This document shows, in pieces, positions 1-11,264 of a stretch of DNA of 64,000 nucleotides; positions within the stretch are counted from its first letter, which is position 1; every line of letters begins with the position of its first letter. The translations under genes were made by a program, and so were the position numbers. Source of the DNA: Myoxocephalus aenaeus. Taxonomy: Eukaryota; Chordata; Actinopteri; Perciformes; Cottidae. Location: the NCBI GenBank assembly GCA_038501785.1, contig JBAMJR010000154.1, positions 3,066,001 to 3,130,000 on the forward strand. Reading direction: 5' to 3'. The notes under the pieces were generated by a model. That model was given only the letters and a program-made list of their open reading frames with translations. It was not told the origin of the DNA and made no database searches.

Positions 1-348
1 GTGTGTAGGTGGCGTGGGAGGGCAGAATCGTTTTTTTTCTATTGGACAGAGGTTATTGCTGAGGTTATCGTCCGAGGTCCCTTCTTGACCTTTTTCTGCC
101 CTGAGATTACCATATTCTTATGCTAATAGAGTTGTCTCTGCCATGAATTCTGATGTAAAAAGAAGACTGGGACAGCACTTTTTCCCCAGTTCAGTGTTAT
201 CGTCATACAGTCTGTCAGTCATTATAAACCAGCTTCAGCCTGTTTGCGTGTCAAAATGGTCAACCTCACACCCAAAAAAGATATGTCTTACATAGTTAGA
301 TTCACGAGTAAAAGAGCACTAAGGTGTGTTTTTTCTTTTCTTTTGTAG
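1..348 (+). other. myo16: myo16 intron, 3' part
   Basis: This is intronic sequence ending in a pyrimidine tract and the acceptor TTTTGTAG just before 349. I see no exon or repeat in it. Confidence 0.8.
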
Positions 349-414
349 ACTTACATTGGACACATCCTCCTGCTGGTCAATCCAAACAAAGAGCTGCCCA
401 TCTACTCCACTTTG
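349..414 (+). CDS. myo16: myo16 exon a: start of visible motor domain
   Basis: The exon has 22 codons, phase 0 at both ends. It reads TYIGHILLLVNPNKELPIYS, the conserved strand near the start of the myosin motor (family consensus TYIG.ILLAVNP...PIYS). The acceptor is TTTTGTAG and the donor GTAAGC. Upstream motor residues and the ankyrin region must be in exons outside the window. Confidence 0.93.
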
Positions 415-1954
415 GTAAGCAGGTATTCAAATAACCTCTATTTCACAAAGGCTTACATTATTTGCCGAGCTTTGTCTCTTAATATTTAATTTGCAGGTCT
501 GTGTACCATGATCCATTATGAAAACATGTGACTTTACAGTTGATAGGCTCTGCATTTTACATGCAAACGCATAATATAAAGGAGGCATGTTTGCTGTATA
601 ATAAGCAGGACATGAACAGATGAAATGGACCTTGTGGTTGATAAATAATGCAGTCTTCCTGTCAATGATACACAAGGCTGACTCTGCAAGGGAAGAGAAG
701 TATCCAGTTTTGCTAGCACACACACACACCTACACAGACAGACAGACAGACAGACAGACAGACTTTGTTATGCTACCTCACCACTTTCACGAATAATATG
801 AAAAACACTATCTCTAGTGATGAAAGCAGCCCTTCGAACATTTGCAACAGCTAAACGAGACTGTCAGTGAATGACATCATCTGTTTAACGTTGTGATATC
901 AGTCAACAACAGTGTGTGTTACCTTATTTATAGCAGTGGATAACTCATTTTGAAATAGCTGAATTGATGCCAGCTTAGTGCTTGCCCATGTGGACCCAGG
1001 AGGGGTCAGATGGAGGGGGAGACATCTTCTCCTGCCATGACAGAATGAAGCCAAGCCCCCTCGGGCTGTCCCATTCCTGCCTGTGTCTGGATTCACTCCA
1101 GGCATCCACACTCGACTGAGAGGATGTGTGGACGAGCAGGGAGGAGCCACTGTGAGAAGGACATATGTCACAACATGTGTGACCTGCTGGCTGTCTGTCA
1201 CCTCCCCCTCTGGTCTGGTGGTCCACAGACTGTCCTCCTTTCCTTTTCCACAGACACCAATGCAGTACTGGCACACGTCTTCTTGTTACAGTCTTCCTTC
1301 GGCATATAGTTTCTGTTCAGTGCAAAATGCAGGTTGTAGAATCACATAATCACTTTGAATCAAGTTTTATAACACATATATTTTTTTGTAAAACTAAATT
1401 GATAAACAAAAATATCCAGATCAAAACATCCATAATTAAAGTTGAAGAGCAGAATCTGGCCTGTTCACCTATTCCGGCCCTATAGTTGAGTCTAATTGTT
1501 TAAAAATCACCAGACCCGCATATGTTTTAAATATGGGTCTCCAGAGTGTAACTTTTTCGGACAACAACTACAGAGTATTCCACTAAACTGAAAGCTTCAG
1601 ACAGCTGATCAATTATAGAACACTTTGCTTCATTTCTAGAATTTTTGCGTGTGATACGTTAAGCCCTAACAGCCCAGTTGTTACACCCCTAAAACGATGG
1701 AGGAAGAGGGACGCTTGTTACCTTTTTATTATTACAATGACATAGCCTTGAATTGAGCTGTCGTACATTTGCTGGTTTCCTTATAGTTAATAAGGAAACT
1801 CTAGGAATGGAGAGGTTGTACCCAGTGTGGTTTCACTTTTCAGCGAACCCTTTATCCTCTCCATCCTGTGTGGCTCAGCCCATGCGTGTATCCATGTCAC
1901 ATGCGGTTGTAATCCAATGTGTTGGCGGACTCTACCTGTCTTTCTCTCTCACAG
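415..1954 (+). other. myo16: myo16 intron
   Basis: This intron holds a short (GACA)n tract at about 736-762. The open frames on both strands around 900-1350 show no family resemblance and no usable splice borders. Confidence 0.75.
736..762. repeat. (GACA)n microsatellite
   Basis: About seven GACA units sit in an intron, just after a short CA run at 718-729. Confidence 0.85.
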
Positions 1955-2082
1955 GTGAGTCAGTTGTACCTGAGCTCCACGGGTCGTCTGTGCTCCTCTC
2001 TGCCACCTCACATCTTCTCCTCTGCAGAGAGAGCTTACCACATGATGCTGCAGGAGAGACGCCCGCAGTGTTTCATTTTGAG
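1955..2082 (+). CDS. myo16: myo16 exon b: motor, strand before the P-loop
   Basis: The exon enters in phase 0 and leaves in phase 2. It reads VSQLYLSSTGRL, then LPPHIFSSAERAYHMML, then QCFIL and a split codon completed by the P-loop exon. LPPHIF..AERAY..M matches the myosin consensus PPHIFAIAD.AY..M. The acceptor is CTCTCACAG and the donor GTACGC. Confidence 0.93.
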
Positions 2083-2653
2083 GTACGCATGCGTCCCTCA
2101 ACACACAAACGCACACACACCGAACTCTCTGCCTCGGGATTATCAGACAAAAATCTCAATGGAGCGAAATAATAGTGCCGTTCAGCTGGCCAGCTGGTTG
2201 GTCCACACCCCTCACCGCCACACACCTGTTAAACAGTCCCTGAGGGATTAATAGCGCTCAGCCTGAGCCTCTGCTGTGGACCTGTTCAATTTTCACGCAG
2301 AGATGGAGGTTCACTGGGAGCGCTGAAGCGTCTCGCTCTTTGTCCTCTGCTGGACGTAGGCAACTCCCTGATTGCAATTAAATCACGCTCCAGCACTGCA
2401 GTGACATTCCCGCTGAGTTGTAACCAATCTGGCAGAGAGTTAATGTGCCCTGGCCACAGGCTATCCATCTCACTCACACAAACACGCACAAGCTCGGACA
2501 TTGTACAATGCATTCTCATGTACACACACCTTTTCCCCTCGTTCTTTCCCTGCTACACTTTATTCCTCCTTTTCTTGTTTCTCTTTCAGTCACACTTTCT
2601 TTTTCGTTCACGTTTCCTCTTTATTTCCTCACACACGCACAAAGGAACACCCG

Positions 2654-2741
<88 letters not shown>

Positions 2742-3754
2742 CACGTTTACAGGCAATTGGAGCCCATTATCTCCCCGAAGCTAGTGCTCTGACAAAATGC
2801 CCTTGAAATCTAATAATAAAAGTGGTAAATGAAAAGACAGTGGAAAGACCTTTGGACTTTGCACTCAGCAGGGCTGTAAGTAGGAAATCTAATAATGCAT
2901 ACATACACACAGACAAACGGTGCGGCACAGCACACTGCGGTCGTTAGTGAGGGCTTCTGACCTTCTGAAGCCATCTGCTTGGTGCTACTATGCCTGTCTC
3001 AGCTCTCTGCATATCAGTGAGTGTCAGAGCATGTACTGTAGAGGTACCTTATGTCAGATTTAATATCCACTAAATGCTCTTAATTAATTAATTAATCAAA
3101 AACAGGCGCCCACAGCCAGATACAATGTGGGTGTAACAGCGTGCAGAAAGTGGGGATCAATGGAGCAATGTTAGTTGAGTCAGACAGAAGGAATAGATTG
3201 TGATTTTGATGGGTGGGGGTTCCTGAGGGGGTGATGTCAGGAAGGTGGAGGCATGTAACCGAGGTGACAGATGTGGGAAACACCCCGATGACTATTGCAT
3301 TACACCTATTCTTCTGAGACGCATCTAGAGAATGGCAACACACACAGACGCTTGATTTTTGTTCTGATATGTTTGCTTTTTACTCTTGAAGCTTCCCTTA
3401 TTAGCAGCATTTTCATTGTATTAGTTTTGCTTGCCCATTATCCAGATGGAAAATGTTATGCAGATGTTACAGTACACGGTAGAAAAGAGTGCAATTATAA
3501 AGTTGTCATATATAATAGCAATAAAGGTGCAAAGTGTTACATGATCATTTTGTGTAGTATCTCTTAATGTCCAGTATGAACACAAGGAAAGATCACAGCA
3601 AGCAAAACCCGTCAATGTTCATATGTGTTATTGTTATAAAACCAACTTTGAACCTATCTTTTCAGACAGAAAACATTATAGGCAATGGCAACAAGTAAAA
3701 CAATAATGGCATCACCTAAGGATATTAAATCAGCATTTCTTTCTGTCTCTCTAG
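2083..3754 (+). other. myo16: myo16 intron
   Basis: This intron contains a long (CA)n microsatellite and pyrimidine-rich sequence before it. Long frames here come from the dinucleotide repeat. I see nothing else. Confidence 0.75.
2658..2738. repeat. (CA)n microsatellite
   Basis: About 40 uninterrupted CA units, preceded by CG-containing imperfect units (CCGCACGCAC). Confidence 0.98.
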
Positions 3755-3860
3755 TGGTGAAAGTGGTTCTGGGAAAACGGAGGCCTGTAAGCACATAGTG
3801 AGACACCTGACAGCCCGCTCCAGCCCCAAAGGCTTTGCGCTGGAACCCAGAATGAAACAT
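3755..3860 (+). CDS. myo16: myo16 exon c: P-loop (ATP-binding) exon
   Basis: The first base completes a Ser codon and the exon ends in phase 0. GESGSGKT lies at 3756-3779, the Walker A/P-loop of the myosin motor (consensus GESGAGKT), followed by EACKHIVRHL. All phosphate-binding residues of the consensus are present. From memory, mammalian MYO16 has a diverged loop at this place (GERGSGKS), so the canonical form here is notable. The acceptor is CTCTCTAG and the donor GTAAGT. Confidence 0.95.
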
Positions 3861-5059
3861 GTAAGTCTGGTTCCTGAGACTCCTTCTTTATTTTACACTT
3901 CAAACCGTCACTGTGTGTCCTGCAGGCTTAAATGATGAAGGAATATGTGATGTAACCGCACTGTCCTGGGCATGAGTCTTGAATCCTTTGTTGCTCTTGT
4001 GTCTTTACTTTGGATTTTCAAAAAGCCGAGAAAAATAATTTTATGGTAGACATCTTTTTCATTTCAAATTTGTCCATCCTTTCTCCCTTTGCATCTTTAC
4101 TGTGCTTATTGTTCCCTCTCACATGTCATCTCTGATCAGAATCAGATGACACACATTGTAGTGAGACAGTGGTGATAGCTGTGTAAATGTATCCTGCTGT
4201 TCTTCTTGTTCCCGTGCTGGAGGAGAGAATAGACGTATGGATTAGTGGACCCAGTGAGGGGCTTTACTGGTCGTCTTTTTCTCTCTCTGCTCGATAGCTG
4301 TACATTTGTCAAAGACAGCATTTGAGCATTCAGACCCTGTTTTGATTGCATCATCAAGATTTCCATTAAGTTTACTTTATATCTTACCGTGCTGTTTCTT
4401 AAGAACAGAACCATTTGTCCGTTATTCTTAGCAGGCAGTCCATTTGTCTTCAACTTTACAGCCTAATGAAGGAATATTGATTTAAAAAAATTATAGTAGA
4501 GTACAATAGGATGCCAAATACCCATATCCGCTACATGCCACATTTTCCAGTAAATCAAGAGAGGCTACAATTATTTCCCAAGGCATTTAAGGTCAGAATT
4601 AAAGTCGTAGTTTAGTATCTTCTCGTCTTGTATATGAACAAGAAAGAAAGCACTTGCATTACTGCCTCTTCGTGTATTCTCCATTGTGTAGATGTGGTTC
4701 AGATTTTGACATGTTGGTGGTGTTCAACACACGATTCACTGCTCTGCAATCAGTATGGTAACAAAGCACTGTGTAGCCGAGGATTGCAAGTGACGTGTTT
4801 CTGATGAAGTCATCGTTATGTAGTCGATATCTGGGTCAGCTCTCTCTGATCATCCTAGGACACGTAAAACACTGGTTTCCCATATAACGGGTGCATATGG
4901 ACATCTAGTGGTGGAAAGTGGAATCTTTGATTCAGGTGTAGAGATACGAGAGATACTTTCATTGGATTTAATTATTTTGGAAAATATAAAGGCATACATA
5001 CTCAGTGAAGATATTACAACTCACTGTTAACATTTCCTCTGGTTTAACAAAATATGCAG
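3861..5059 (+). other. myo16: myo16 intron
   Basis: I see no repeat element or alternative exon in this intron. The minus-strand frame at 4142-4453 has no recognisable domain. Confidence 0.75.
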
Positions 5060-5177
5060 GTTAACTGCATTCTGGAGGCCTTCGGTCATGCAAAGACTCT
5101 GAGGAACAACAACTCAAGCCGCTTTATCAAGTTGTTGACCATTCAATACTGTGACAAGAGGAGGACACTGCTCAGAG
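5060..5177 (+). CDS. myo16: myo16 exon d: switch I exon
   Basis: The exon enters in phase 0 and leaves in phase 1. It reads VNCILEAFGHAKTLRNNN, then SSRFIK. NNSSRF at 5108-5125 is switch I, which contacts ATP phosphates and Mg in myosins (consensus NDNSSRFGK). One deviation is Ile in place of the Gly after Phe. The acceptor is ATATGCAG and the donor GTAACC. Confidence 0.95.
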
Positions 5178-5763
5178 GTAACCTACATTTCTTCTCAATG
5201 GAAACTGACTGATGGTATTGTCTGTACTTCCCATAAGAGACAACAGTAGGAGGAAATGCTACTAAGTGTCAAAGCATTGCTCTTCAAAATGTCTATATTC
5301 TGGTTTAGTGTTTCTATACTTGACATAACATGTTTCCTTAAACGATTCCACACATTTTTGTTTTTAATTACTTAATTAAATCAAGTATTTATTACCAAAA
5401 TAAGTGAGCAAATAGTCATTGTTTTCAAAGTCTAGATTGCTACTTTATGATGATAGTACAGAGATCTTTGACATAAACCTTACTAGACTCACAATATATA
5501 TCAGGCACATAACTACTATGTAATGACTTGCTATGGGATCAGGTACTCAATAGTGAACACCAGCAGGGGGCAGTAGAAGCCCATGAGTCTTCTCTTACAC
5601 TGTTTCAATTTGTGCTCCATTATTTAAAGTCCTGTTTACCTTATTTTACCCCAGTTCATTTTATCAGTCAACACCCATTTAATGTCCAGTACTACTACTA
5701 TCATCTGACGAAATGTAATTCACTCCTATATTATTGAAGTATTAAACAAATCTGATGTTTAAG
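5178..5763 (+). other. myo16: myo16 intron
   Basis: AT-rich intron of about 590 bp. I see no repeat or RNA gene in it. Confidence 0.75.
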
Positions 5764-5911
5764 CCCGTGTATACGCCTACATGCTGGAGAAGTCTCGTCT
5801 GGTCCACCTGCCTCCTCACCAACACAGCTTCCACATCTTTTATTTGATGGCTGAAGGCCTGTCGCCTGAGGAGAGCGGCGCACTTTACCTCAGCAATGTC
5901 CTGGCTCATAG
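5764..5911 (+). CDS. myo16: myo16 exon e: motor upper domain
   Basis: The exon enters in phase 1 and leaves in phase 2. It reads ARVYAYMLEKSRLV, then SFHIFYLMAEGL, matching the myosin segment ARI.TYLLEKSRLV......FHIFYQLL.G. The acceptor is weak by pyrimidine content (GATGTTTAAG) but gives the only frame that continues the motor. The donor is GTTAGT. Confidence 0.93.
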
Positions 5912-5995
5912 GTTAGTGTCTGCCCGCTGCCGTATGTATACTATACATATATATGTGTATATATATACTTATATACATTTGTGTCCTTACTCCAG
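5912..5995 (+). other. myo16: myo16 short intron (84 bp)
   Basis: This minimal-length intron is largely an imperfect TA/TG tract, followed by CTTACTCCAG as acceptor. The flanking exons read through it with a phase 2 join. Confidence 0.85.
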
Positions 5996-6113
5996 GTATC
6001 TTGGCGGAGGACTTATAGGGGAGGACCCTCCAGTAGCTACAGCCTCTGCCCAGAGCAGGGAACGCCTGGCAGCAGTCAAACAAGCCCTGCGGGCCCTGGG
6101 CTTTAACAAACAG
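5996..6113 (+). CDS. myo16: myo16 exon f: motor upper domain
   Basis: The first base completes an Arg codon and the exon ends in phase 0. It reads YLGGGLIGEDPP, then ERLAAVKQALRALGFNKQ, the helix before the segment that begins EV.S.F in myosins (consensus ...AL..LGF...E...IF). Confidence 0.9.
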
Positions 6114-7638
6114 GTATCGATTGGACCTGCATATGGCTTCTGTATTTGTTCCTGTTTATTCAAAGGTTATCGACAACAGGGATCATTCAAATTGTTGATG
6201 TTATAGAGCCTGAAGTAGCCACGTATGAGGTTATCAACGCGATTTAAGTTTGCTTGAGTCTATGGGCTGGATCCTCCAAATGATGCATCTCTAACCTCAC
6301 AGACAGCACAACTACTGACCCATTCTATGAGATTTTATTTGTTTTGTAATTATCAAAACATATGGCTAGAATGTTATCTCTGTAATACCTGGTGAATAAT
6401 GTCACGGACTAAAGTAATTTTCAAATCAAAGAGGATTGATCCACTGCATAATGGATTGCGGGAGACTGAGTGATGGAAAGGACACAACGGTGTGTCCTCC
6501 CACTTCAGCTCCAAGAAGTATTTGAAATGAGACGGCCATCATCGGTTTCTAATGACATATTTGGCCTAGATGTTTTGATCTCTTAGGATTGGGACTCATT
6601 TTCTATTACCCATCCAAAGATCATATGACGACATTGATGTATGCCTGCTGAGTGCATGTAGTGTGCTACAGTGTGTGGTATGGTTCGTCCTGTGCACCAC
6701 CAGCTGTGTTCCCAGCCCATTATCAGATTCTATTCTTAGATTCCTAGTCAGCATCTGTCAGCAGTGAGTGACTACCATCTCACCTTTTAATCCAGCAGCA
6801 GTCAATACACGCAGGCATGGCCTAGGGGACGGGGGGGATAGAGCGATAGATAGGCTTATATCAGAGGGCGCTAGTGTCCACTGGATAAGAGAGAGAGTCC
6901 AAGGGACAGAAAAATAAGTGGGGGGGTAAGCGTGGAAGGGATAGACCACCCATTGGTCTCTGTCTAAGTCTAATCAGGGGAAGACTCCCAGTCCAGACCC
7001 AAAGGTCAATCGTCATTAACGCTCCCTATCACTCCTTTTCTCTCCCTTGCGCCCTCGCTCCCTTTCTTCTCCCTTTCTAAGCAGGGGGACTCTGTCTGTG
7101 TATAGAGTGTCAGACAGAGACTAATGCTCGTGTTTATCTCCCAGATATCAGCTCCAATATCCTGCCTTGAGAGAGTGCACACACAGACACACACAGACAC
7201 ACACAAGCACACACGCACACACCCTCAAACTCGAGCATCCCCCTCTCAGCGATTCAGAGCAGTGGGTAATGGGGTATTCCATTAAGCGTCCTCTACTCAA
7301 GGGCAGAAAGGAAGGGAGAGTGGGACGGAGCAAAAGAAGGGTGTGAATGAAGAGAGGAGGGTTGATTCATCGTTAAAAAGTGTTGGATTTTCTATTTGTT
7401 GTTTAATTTTCATGGCATTTGTAAACTTTAAGATAAATACAGAATATTGCAATTCCTGTAGTTGGATTTAGGATCATGAAAAATGTCCTCAGCATTTCAT
7501 GTAGTGCATGTTGGTATTACGCAGTGGTAAAAGGTAAATTCATGTTTTTGAATGCTTTTACTAATTTTCAACTTCCAACTACGGTAGTTCATAAAGGTTT
7601 CTTCTCTACCTTCCCACTCTTTTCTCTCTCTCTGCTAG
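6114..7638 (+). other. myo16: myo16 intron
   Basis: This intron contains a purine-rich stretch (6820-6940) and an imperfect CACACAGA tract (7178-7222). No exon was recognised. The acceptor before 7639 has a strong CTCTCTCT tract. Confidence 0.75.
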
Positions 7639-7756
7639 GAGGTCGACTCAGTGTTTATGCTGCTATCTGCTGTGCTCCATATTGGGGACCTGCGTTTTAC
7701 TGCATTGACGGATGCCAATACAGCCTTCCCTTCTGACCTGCAGCTGCTAGAGAGAG
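7639..7756 (+). CDS. myo16: myo16 exon g: motor
   Basis: The exon enters in phase 0 and leaves in phase 1. It reads EVDSVFMLLSAVLHIGDLRF, then TAFPSDLQLLER. The IL.AVLHLGNI.F consensus of the myosin head is clear. The acceptor is TCTGCTAG and the donor GTCAGT. Confidence 0.95.
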
Positions 7757-8596
7757 GTCAGTGCCCTCGTCACATGACCGGGGTCACATTTCCACCCTGT
7801 GTGGAGGTGGGGGTGGGCAGGAAGGAGGGGTGCATCACACCCACTCATCGTGTTTACCTCGTCCTCATCACTCCTCCCTTTTTCTGTATCTTGGGTCTCC
7901 ACTCGGCAGCTTGCCAGCACAGGCTAAAAGCCAGACAGTCACCTGTTTGGTAAGCCACATTTTTGCCAAACGTAACCACAGTGAGGAGAGATCCCTCTAA
8001 AACCCGCTATTGGTGTCTCTCTCTTTCTCTCTTTCTATCTCCCTCATTATACACCCGCTACATTTTCTCCTGTGACCCCTGACCTTAGTGAGTAAACAAA
8101 CAACATTGCCTCAACGGGAAAGAGACCGTCGTTGTCAGGGAGATGTGATGTTCTGCTGCTTGTTTATTTGTTCTGCTCAGAAATCCACTGATGACTAATT
8201 GCTGCCGGCTGCTGATCGATAAGGTTGGAATGATCTGAAGCGGGGCTCAGCTTGTTGCGCTGGCAGCGGGATGTTGTCATCATAGTCGGGAAGGGCACAT
8301 TTATTTCTGGGATATTATCAGAGCTACCTTTCTGACATCCTAATTAATGATCTTTATATGATATGTTATTTTCAACGTTTTTCATCCTGTTATCTCGTCA
8401 CTGTAAATCAGTGGTGGGCCGTCAGGGCCTTCTAAGCCTTCACTGCTGGCCTAAACGGAATCACTAAGTTTATAGCTAAGTTACAGCTGATGGAGTGATT
8501 TGAAAGTGCAGGTAGGAAATGCACGGCCCGCCAATGCTGTAAATTAATCTGACGGTTTCCTTCTCTCTCTTCCTCTTCCAATCTTCCTCTGCACAG
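7757..8596 (+). other. myo16: myo16 intron carrying a hAT MITE
   Basis: This intron of about 840 bp holds the small hAT-like element at 8409-8536. The segment 8090-8290 is relatively GC-rich and could be regulatory, but no specific signal is visible. Confidence 0.7.
8409..8536. mobile_element. hAT-type MITE (128 bp) with 8-bp target duplication
   Basis: The left end is CAGTGGTGGGCCGT and the right end, read on the other strand, is CATTGGCGGGCCGT (12 of 14 match). It is flanked by identical 8-mers CTGTAAAT at 8401-8408 and 8537-8544. Short inverted ends starting CA.TGG and an 8-bp duplication are the hallmarks of hAT DNA transposons. At 128 bp it can encode nothing, so it is a non-autonomous MITE. 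Confidence 0.85.
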
Positions 8597-8668
8597 TTGC
8601 TGGATTGCTGCAGGTGTGCTCCAGTGATTTAAGCACCGCCCTCACCGCTGACGTCCAGTACTTCAAAG
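8597..8668 (+). CDS. myo16: myo16 exon h: motor
   Basis: This is a short exon that enters and leaves in phase 1. It reads VAGLLQVCSSDLSTAL, then DVQYFK, the helical segment A.LL.V....L..ALT of the myosin head. The acceptor is CTGCACAG and the donor GTATCC. Confidence 0.92.
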
Positions 8669-9051
8669 GTATCCACTCTCCAGCTTTCGTCGTCACTAGG
8701 CCCTCTCTATTCCACAAGCATAAGCAGATTCAGTCTGTCACTATGATTATCATCGGATTAATCTTTACGGCCACGAAATTTAGAAGACATGAACAGGAAA
8801 AACCTGAACTCTCTTTAGGTTATTATTTTAATAAGGTGCAGAAACTTAACTTTCAACAAGCAGCATGTCTTCAATCGCAGGCCAACTATGTTTAAAACAC
8901 ACTGATCAGTGTCGTCTTGCAGCAGAAAACAATCACTTTTTTTAAGCATTGGGACATAAAATCCCCAAATGATACTTACAGATATGCTTATATCACTGTG
9001 CTATCAACATAATCATCAATACATTTATTTGGAATGTCCTTTTTGTGTCAG
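8669..9051 (+). other. myo16: myo16 intron
   Basis: AT-rich intron of about 380 bp with nothing recognised. Confidence 0.75.
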
Positions 9052-9193
9052 GTGACTTGATCACGAGGGGCCACACAGTGGAGATGTCGGAGCAGTACAG
9101 AGACCAACTTGCGAAGGTCATCTATGGACGCCTCTTCAGCTATCTGGTCAACAGTACCAACGACTACCTCCAGGGACAAGACGACAGCATTGG
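9052..9193 (+). CDS. myo16: myo16 exon i: motor, helix before switch II
   Basis: The exon enters in phase 1 and leaves in phase 2. It reads GDLITRGHTVEMSEQYRDQL, then AKVIYGRLFSYLVNSTNDYL. A..RDALAKA.Y.RLF.WLV..IN is the standard myosin segment before switch II. The donor GTAGAG is non-optimal and is followed almost at once by a long (TG)n tract. Confidence 0.94.
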
Positions 9194-9199
9194 GTAGAG

Positions 9200-9268
<69 letters not shown>

Positions 9269-9893
9269 TGCTCACGGTTTGCTTTTTTTCCAAGTGTTTA
9301 CCGCCAAAATAATTTCTTTAGAAGCCCAGGCAGTTGATAACAAACGGCACCAATGCTTTTGTATCTGTCATCACACGTTGTCTCTCACTCAGAGCCTCTG
9401 GAGTGACAACACTGATATTGTGACAGACACATAGTTTAGAGTGAAGGTTTGAAATAGTTAACATTGCATAACATGCACAGATAGGCACGTACACTGAAAT
9501 TAAAAACAACAAGGTAGAGGACACACCCAAGGTTTCTGTGAAGGTCTTGCGCACAACAACTTAAACACACGCACACACACACACTCTTAGATGGAGGCCA
9601 ATGGATCCCATGTGGTGTTGATGTTGTGAGCTCTTATCATACTCTGTCAGATAACCGGTGCTCCATCTTCTGGAATGTGTTTGTGCTTTGCCTTGTTTAC
9701 ACACCAACCACACAACATCATTTATTTGTCAACCACACTATTTGCTATGAACAAACCCTCTTCAGGTGTGTTATTGCACACACACAAACATGATCATTCC
9801 TGTCAGAGTGACGCAAACAAGTCCTCATGTTGATCCTGGCGTTAAAGTGGTCGTACGTAATACATTTTCTCTCTATCTGTTCTTTTTTTCTAG
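9194..9893 (+). other. myo16: myo16 intron
   Basis: Apart from the (TG)n tract at its 5' end I see no element. The acceptor has a good tract (TGTTCTTTTTTTCTAG). Confidence 0.75.
9201..9264. repeat. (TG)n microsatellite next to a 5' splice site
   Basis: There are 32 TG units starting 8 nt after the end of exon i. The transcript therefore carries a (UG)32 tract directly downstream of this donor. Confidence 0.98.
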
Positions 9894-9966
9894 TGATCCT
9901 GCCTTGGAAATTGGGATTTTGGACATCTTTGGGTTTGAAGAAGTTCAGAGGAATGGATTTGAGCAG
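9894..9966 (+). CDS. myo16: myo16 exon j: switch II exon
   Basis: The first base completes a Gly codon and the exon ends in phase 0. It reads DPALEIGILDIFGFEEVQRN, then GFEQ. DIFGFE at 9922-9939 is switch II (consensus DI.GFE), which senses the ATP gamma phosphate and drives the relay helix. Confidence 0.95.
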
Positions 9967-11222
9967 GTGGGACAATACCTACCTTTATTAGATTTTAGTC
10001 AATCCCAAAGACGCGCATCAATGTTGTGTCCCTCTTTCGCCCAAGCCGACACATTTCTTCTCCTAATCAAGCCAAATGCATTCATGACATTCCTTGATTA
10101 ACATTATTGGCTTAGAAGGCCGCCCTGAGCTATTGAAATCTTTCTGAATAGTGTGTGGTTTTGTAGTTTCAAACAGATCTTAATCTAATTGTGAAAATAT
10201 TTTGGACTGTCATCTATTTTAGCCGAGACATTTTAGTCTGTAATTGTAATGAATGAGATAAGGCCTGTGTCTGACTGTGGCATGATTTTCAGCTGTCCTT
10301 AAATGAACTGAGGGCGGACACAAAGGCTCCTCTGTGTGTGAGATGTCAGAGTAATGGGCTGCTTCATCTTAAACCACTGTGTCTGTCTATGTGTGAAGCT
10401 TATTTTTACATGATTTTGTGTATTTTTGGGGTCACGCATTGTTAACATTCGTATATAAAAACTACCAGGAACAACCAAAATTACAAAAATGATTTCAAAG
10501 TAAAGAAATCCTTTGTCAAGTGTTGTGGCCATATAGTAAGCTCATTTGCCAGTTATGTTTGATCATGAGCAGTCTGGCTAAAAACATGAGTAAAGTCATA
10601 TTGTATTAGAACTCAGTGCACAACAGTGGGAGCCTGGAAATAGCAAAACAAAAAAGCTCCTTCTTAGAGAGGTTGTTAAATCCGGACTGGCTGACTAGTT
10701 TCTCCTTCTCCATAGCACCATATAGAAGCTACAGGTGACTTCACTCTACACCAAGTAGTTTATTTAAAGATGGAGAAGCAATGACATTTTTTTATTTGAT
10801 TCATAAAGAATAGGAATCTTGACTGTCTTACTTTCTTTGTTTCTTTCCTTCATTCTTTTCTTTTCTTTACACAGAAGGGTGAGTGTGTCTGCGGTGCTTG
10901 GTTGTTTTCCTTATGTCAGTGTGTGTGATTACATTGCATAGTATACAGAGTACAACATGTGCAGCTCTCTTCAGCTCACTTGTTATGGGCTGTAAATCTG
11001 TCATGTGCTCATCAAGCATTCACTGTTAATATACAAGACCATTCTAAGCAGACAAGTATAGACTGTATTTCAGCACACACAAAAACACCTACACACACAC
11101 ACACACCACAGAGGCTAAGTGCTTATTCCTTCTACTCAGAGCGTACGTTTGCTCCCTCAGGAACTCCCAATCTCCTCACAGCCTTTATTAAGGCCATTGT
11201 GTGTTTGTCTTTGCTTACCTGC

Positions 11223-11264
<42 letters not shown>

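Noticed and set aside
2401..2806. Three overlapping plus-strand frames rich in Thr-His
   Set aside because: They run through the (CA)n microsatellite; the protein is a translation of the repeat.
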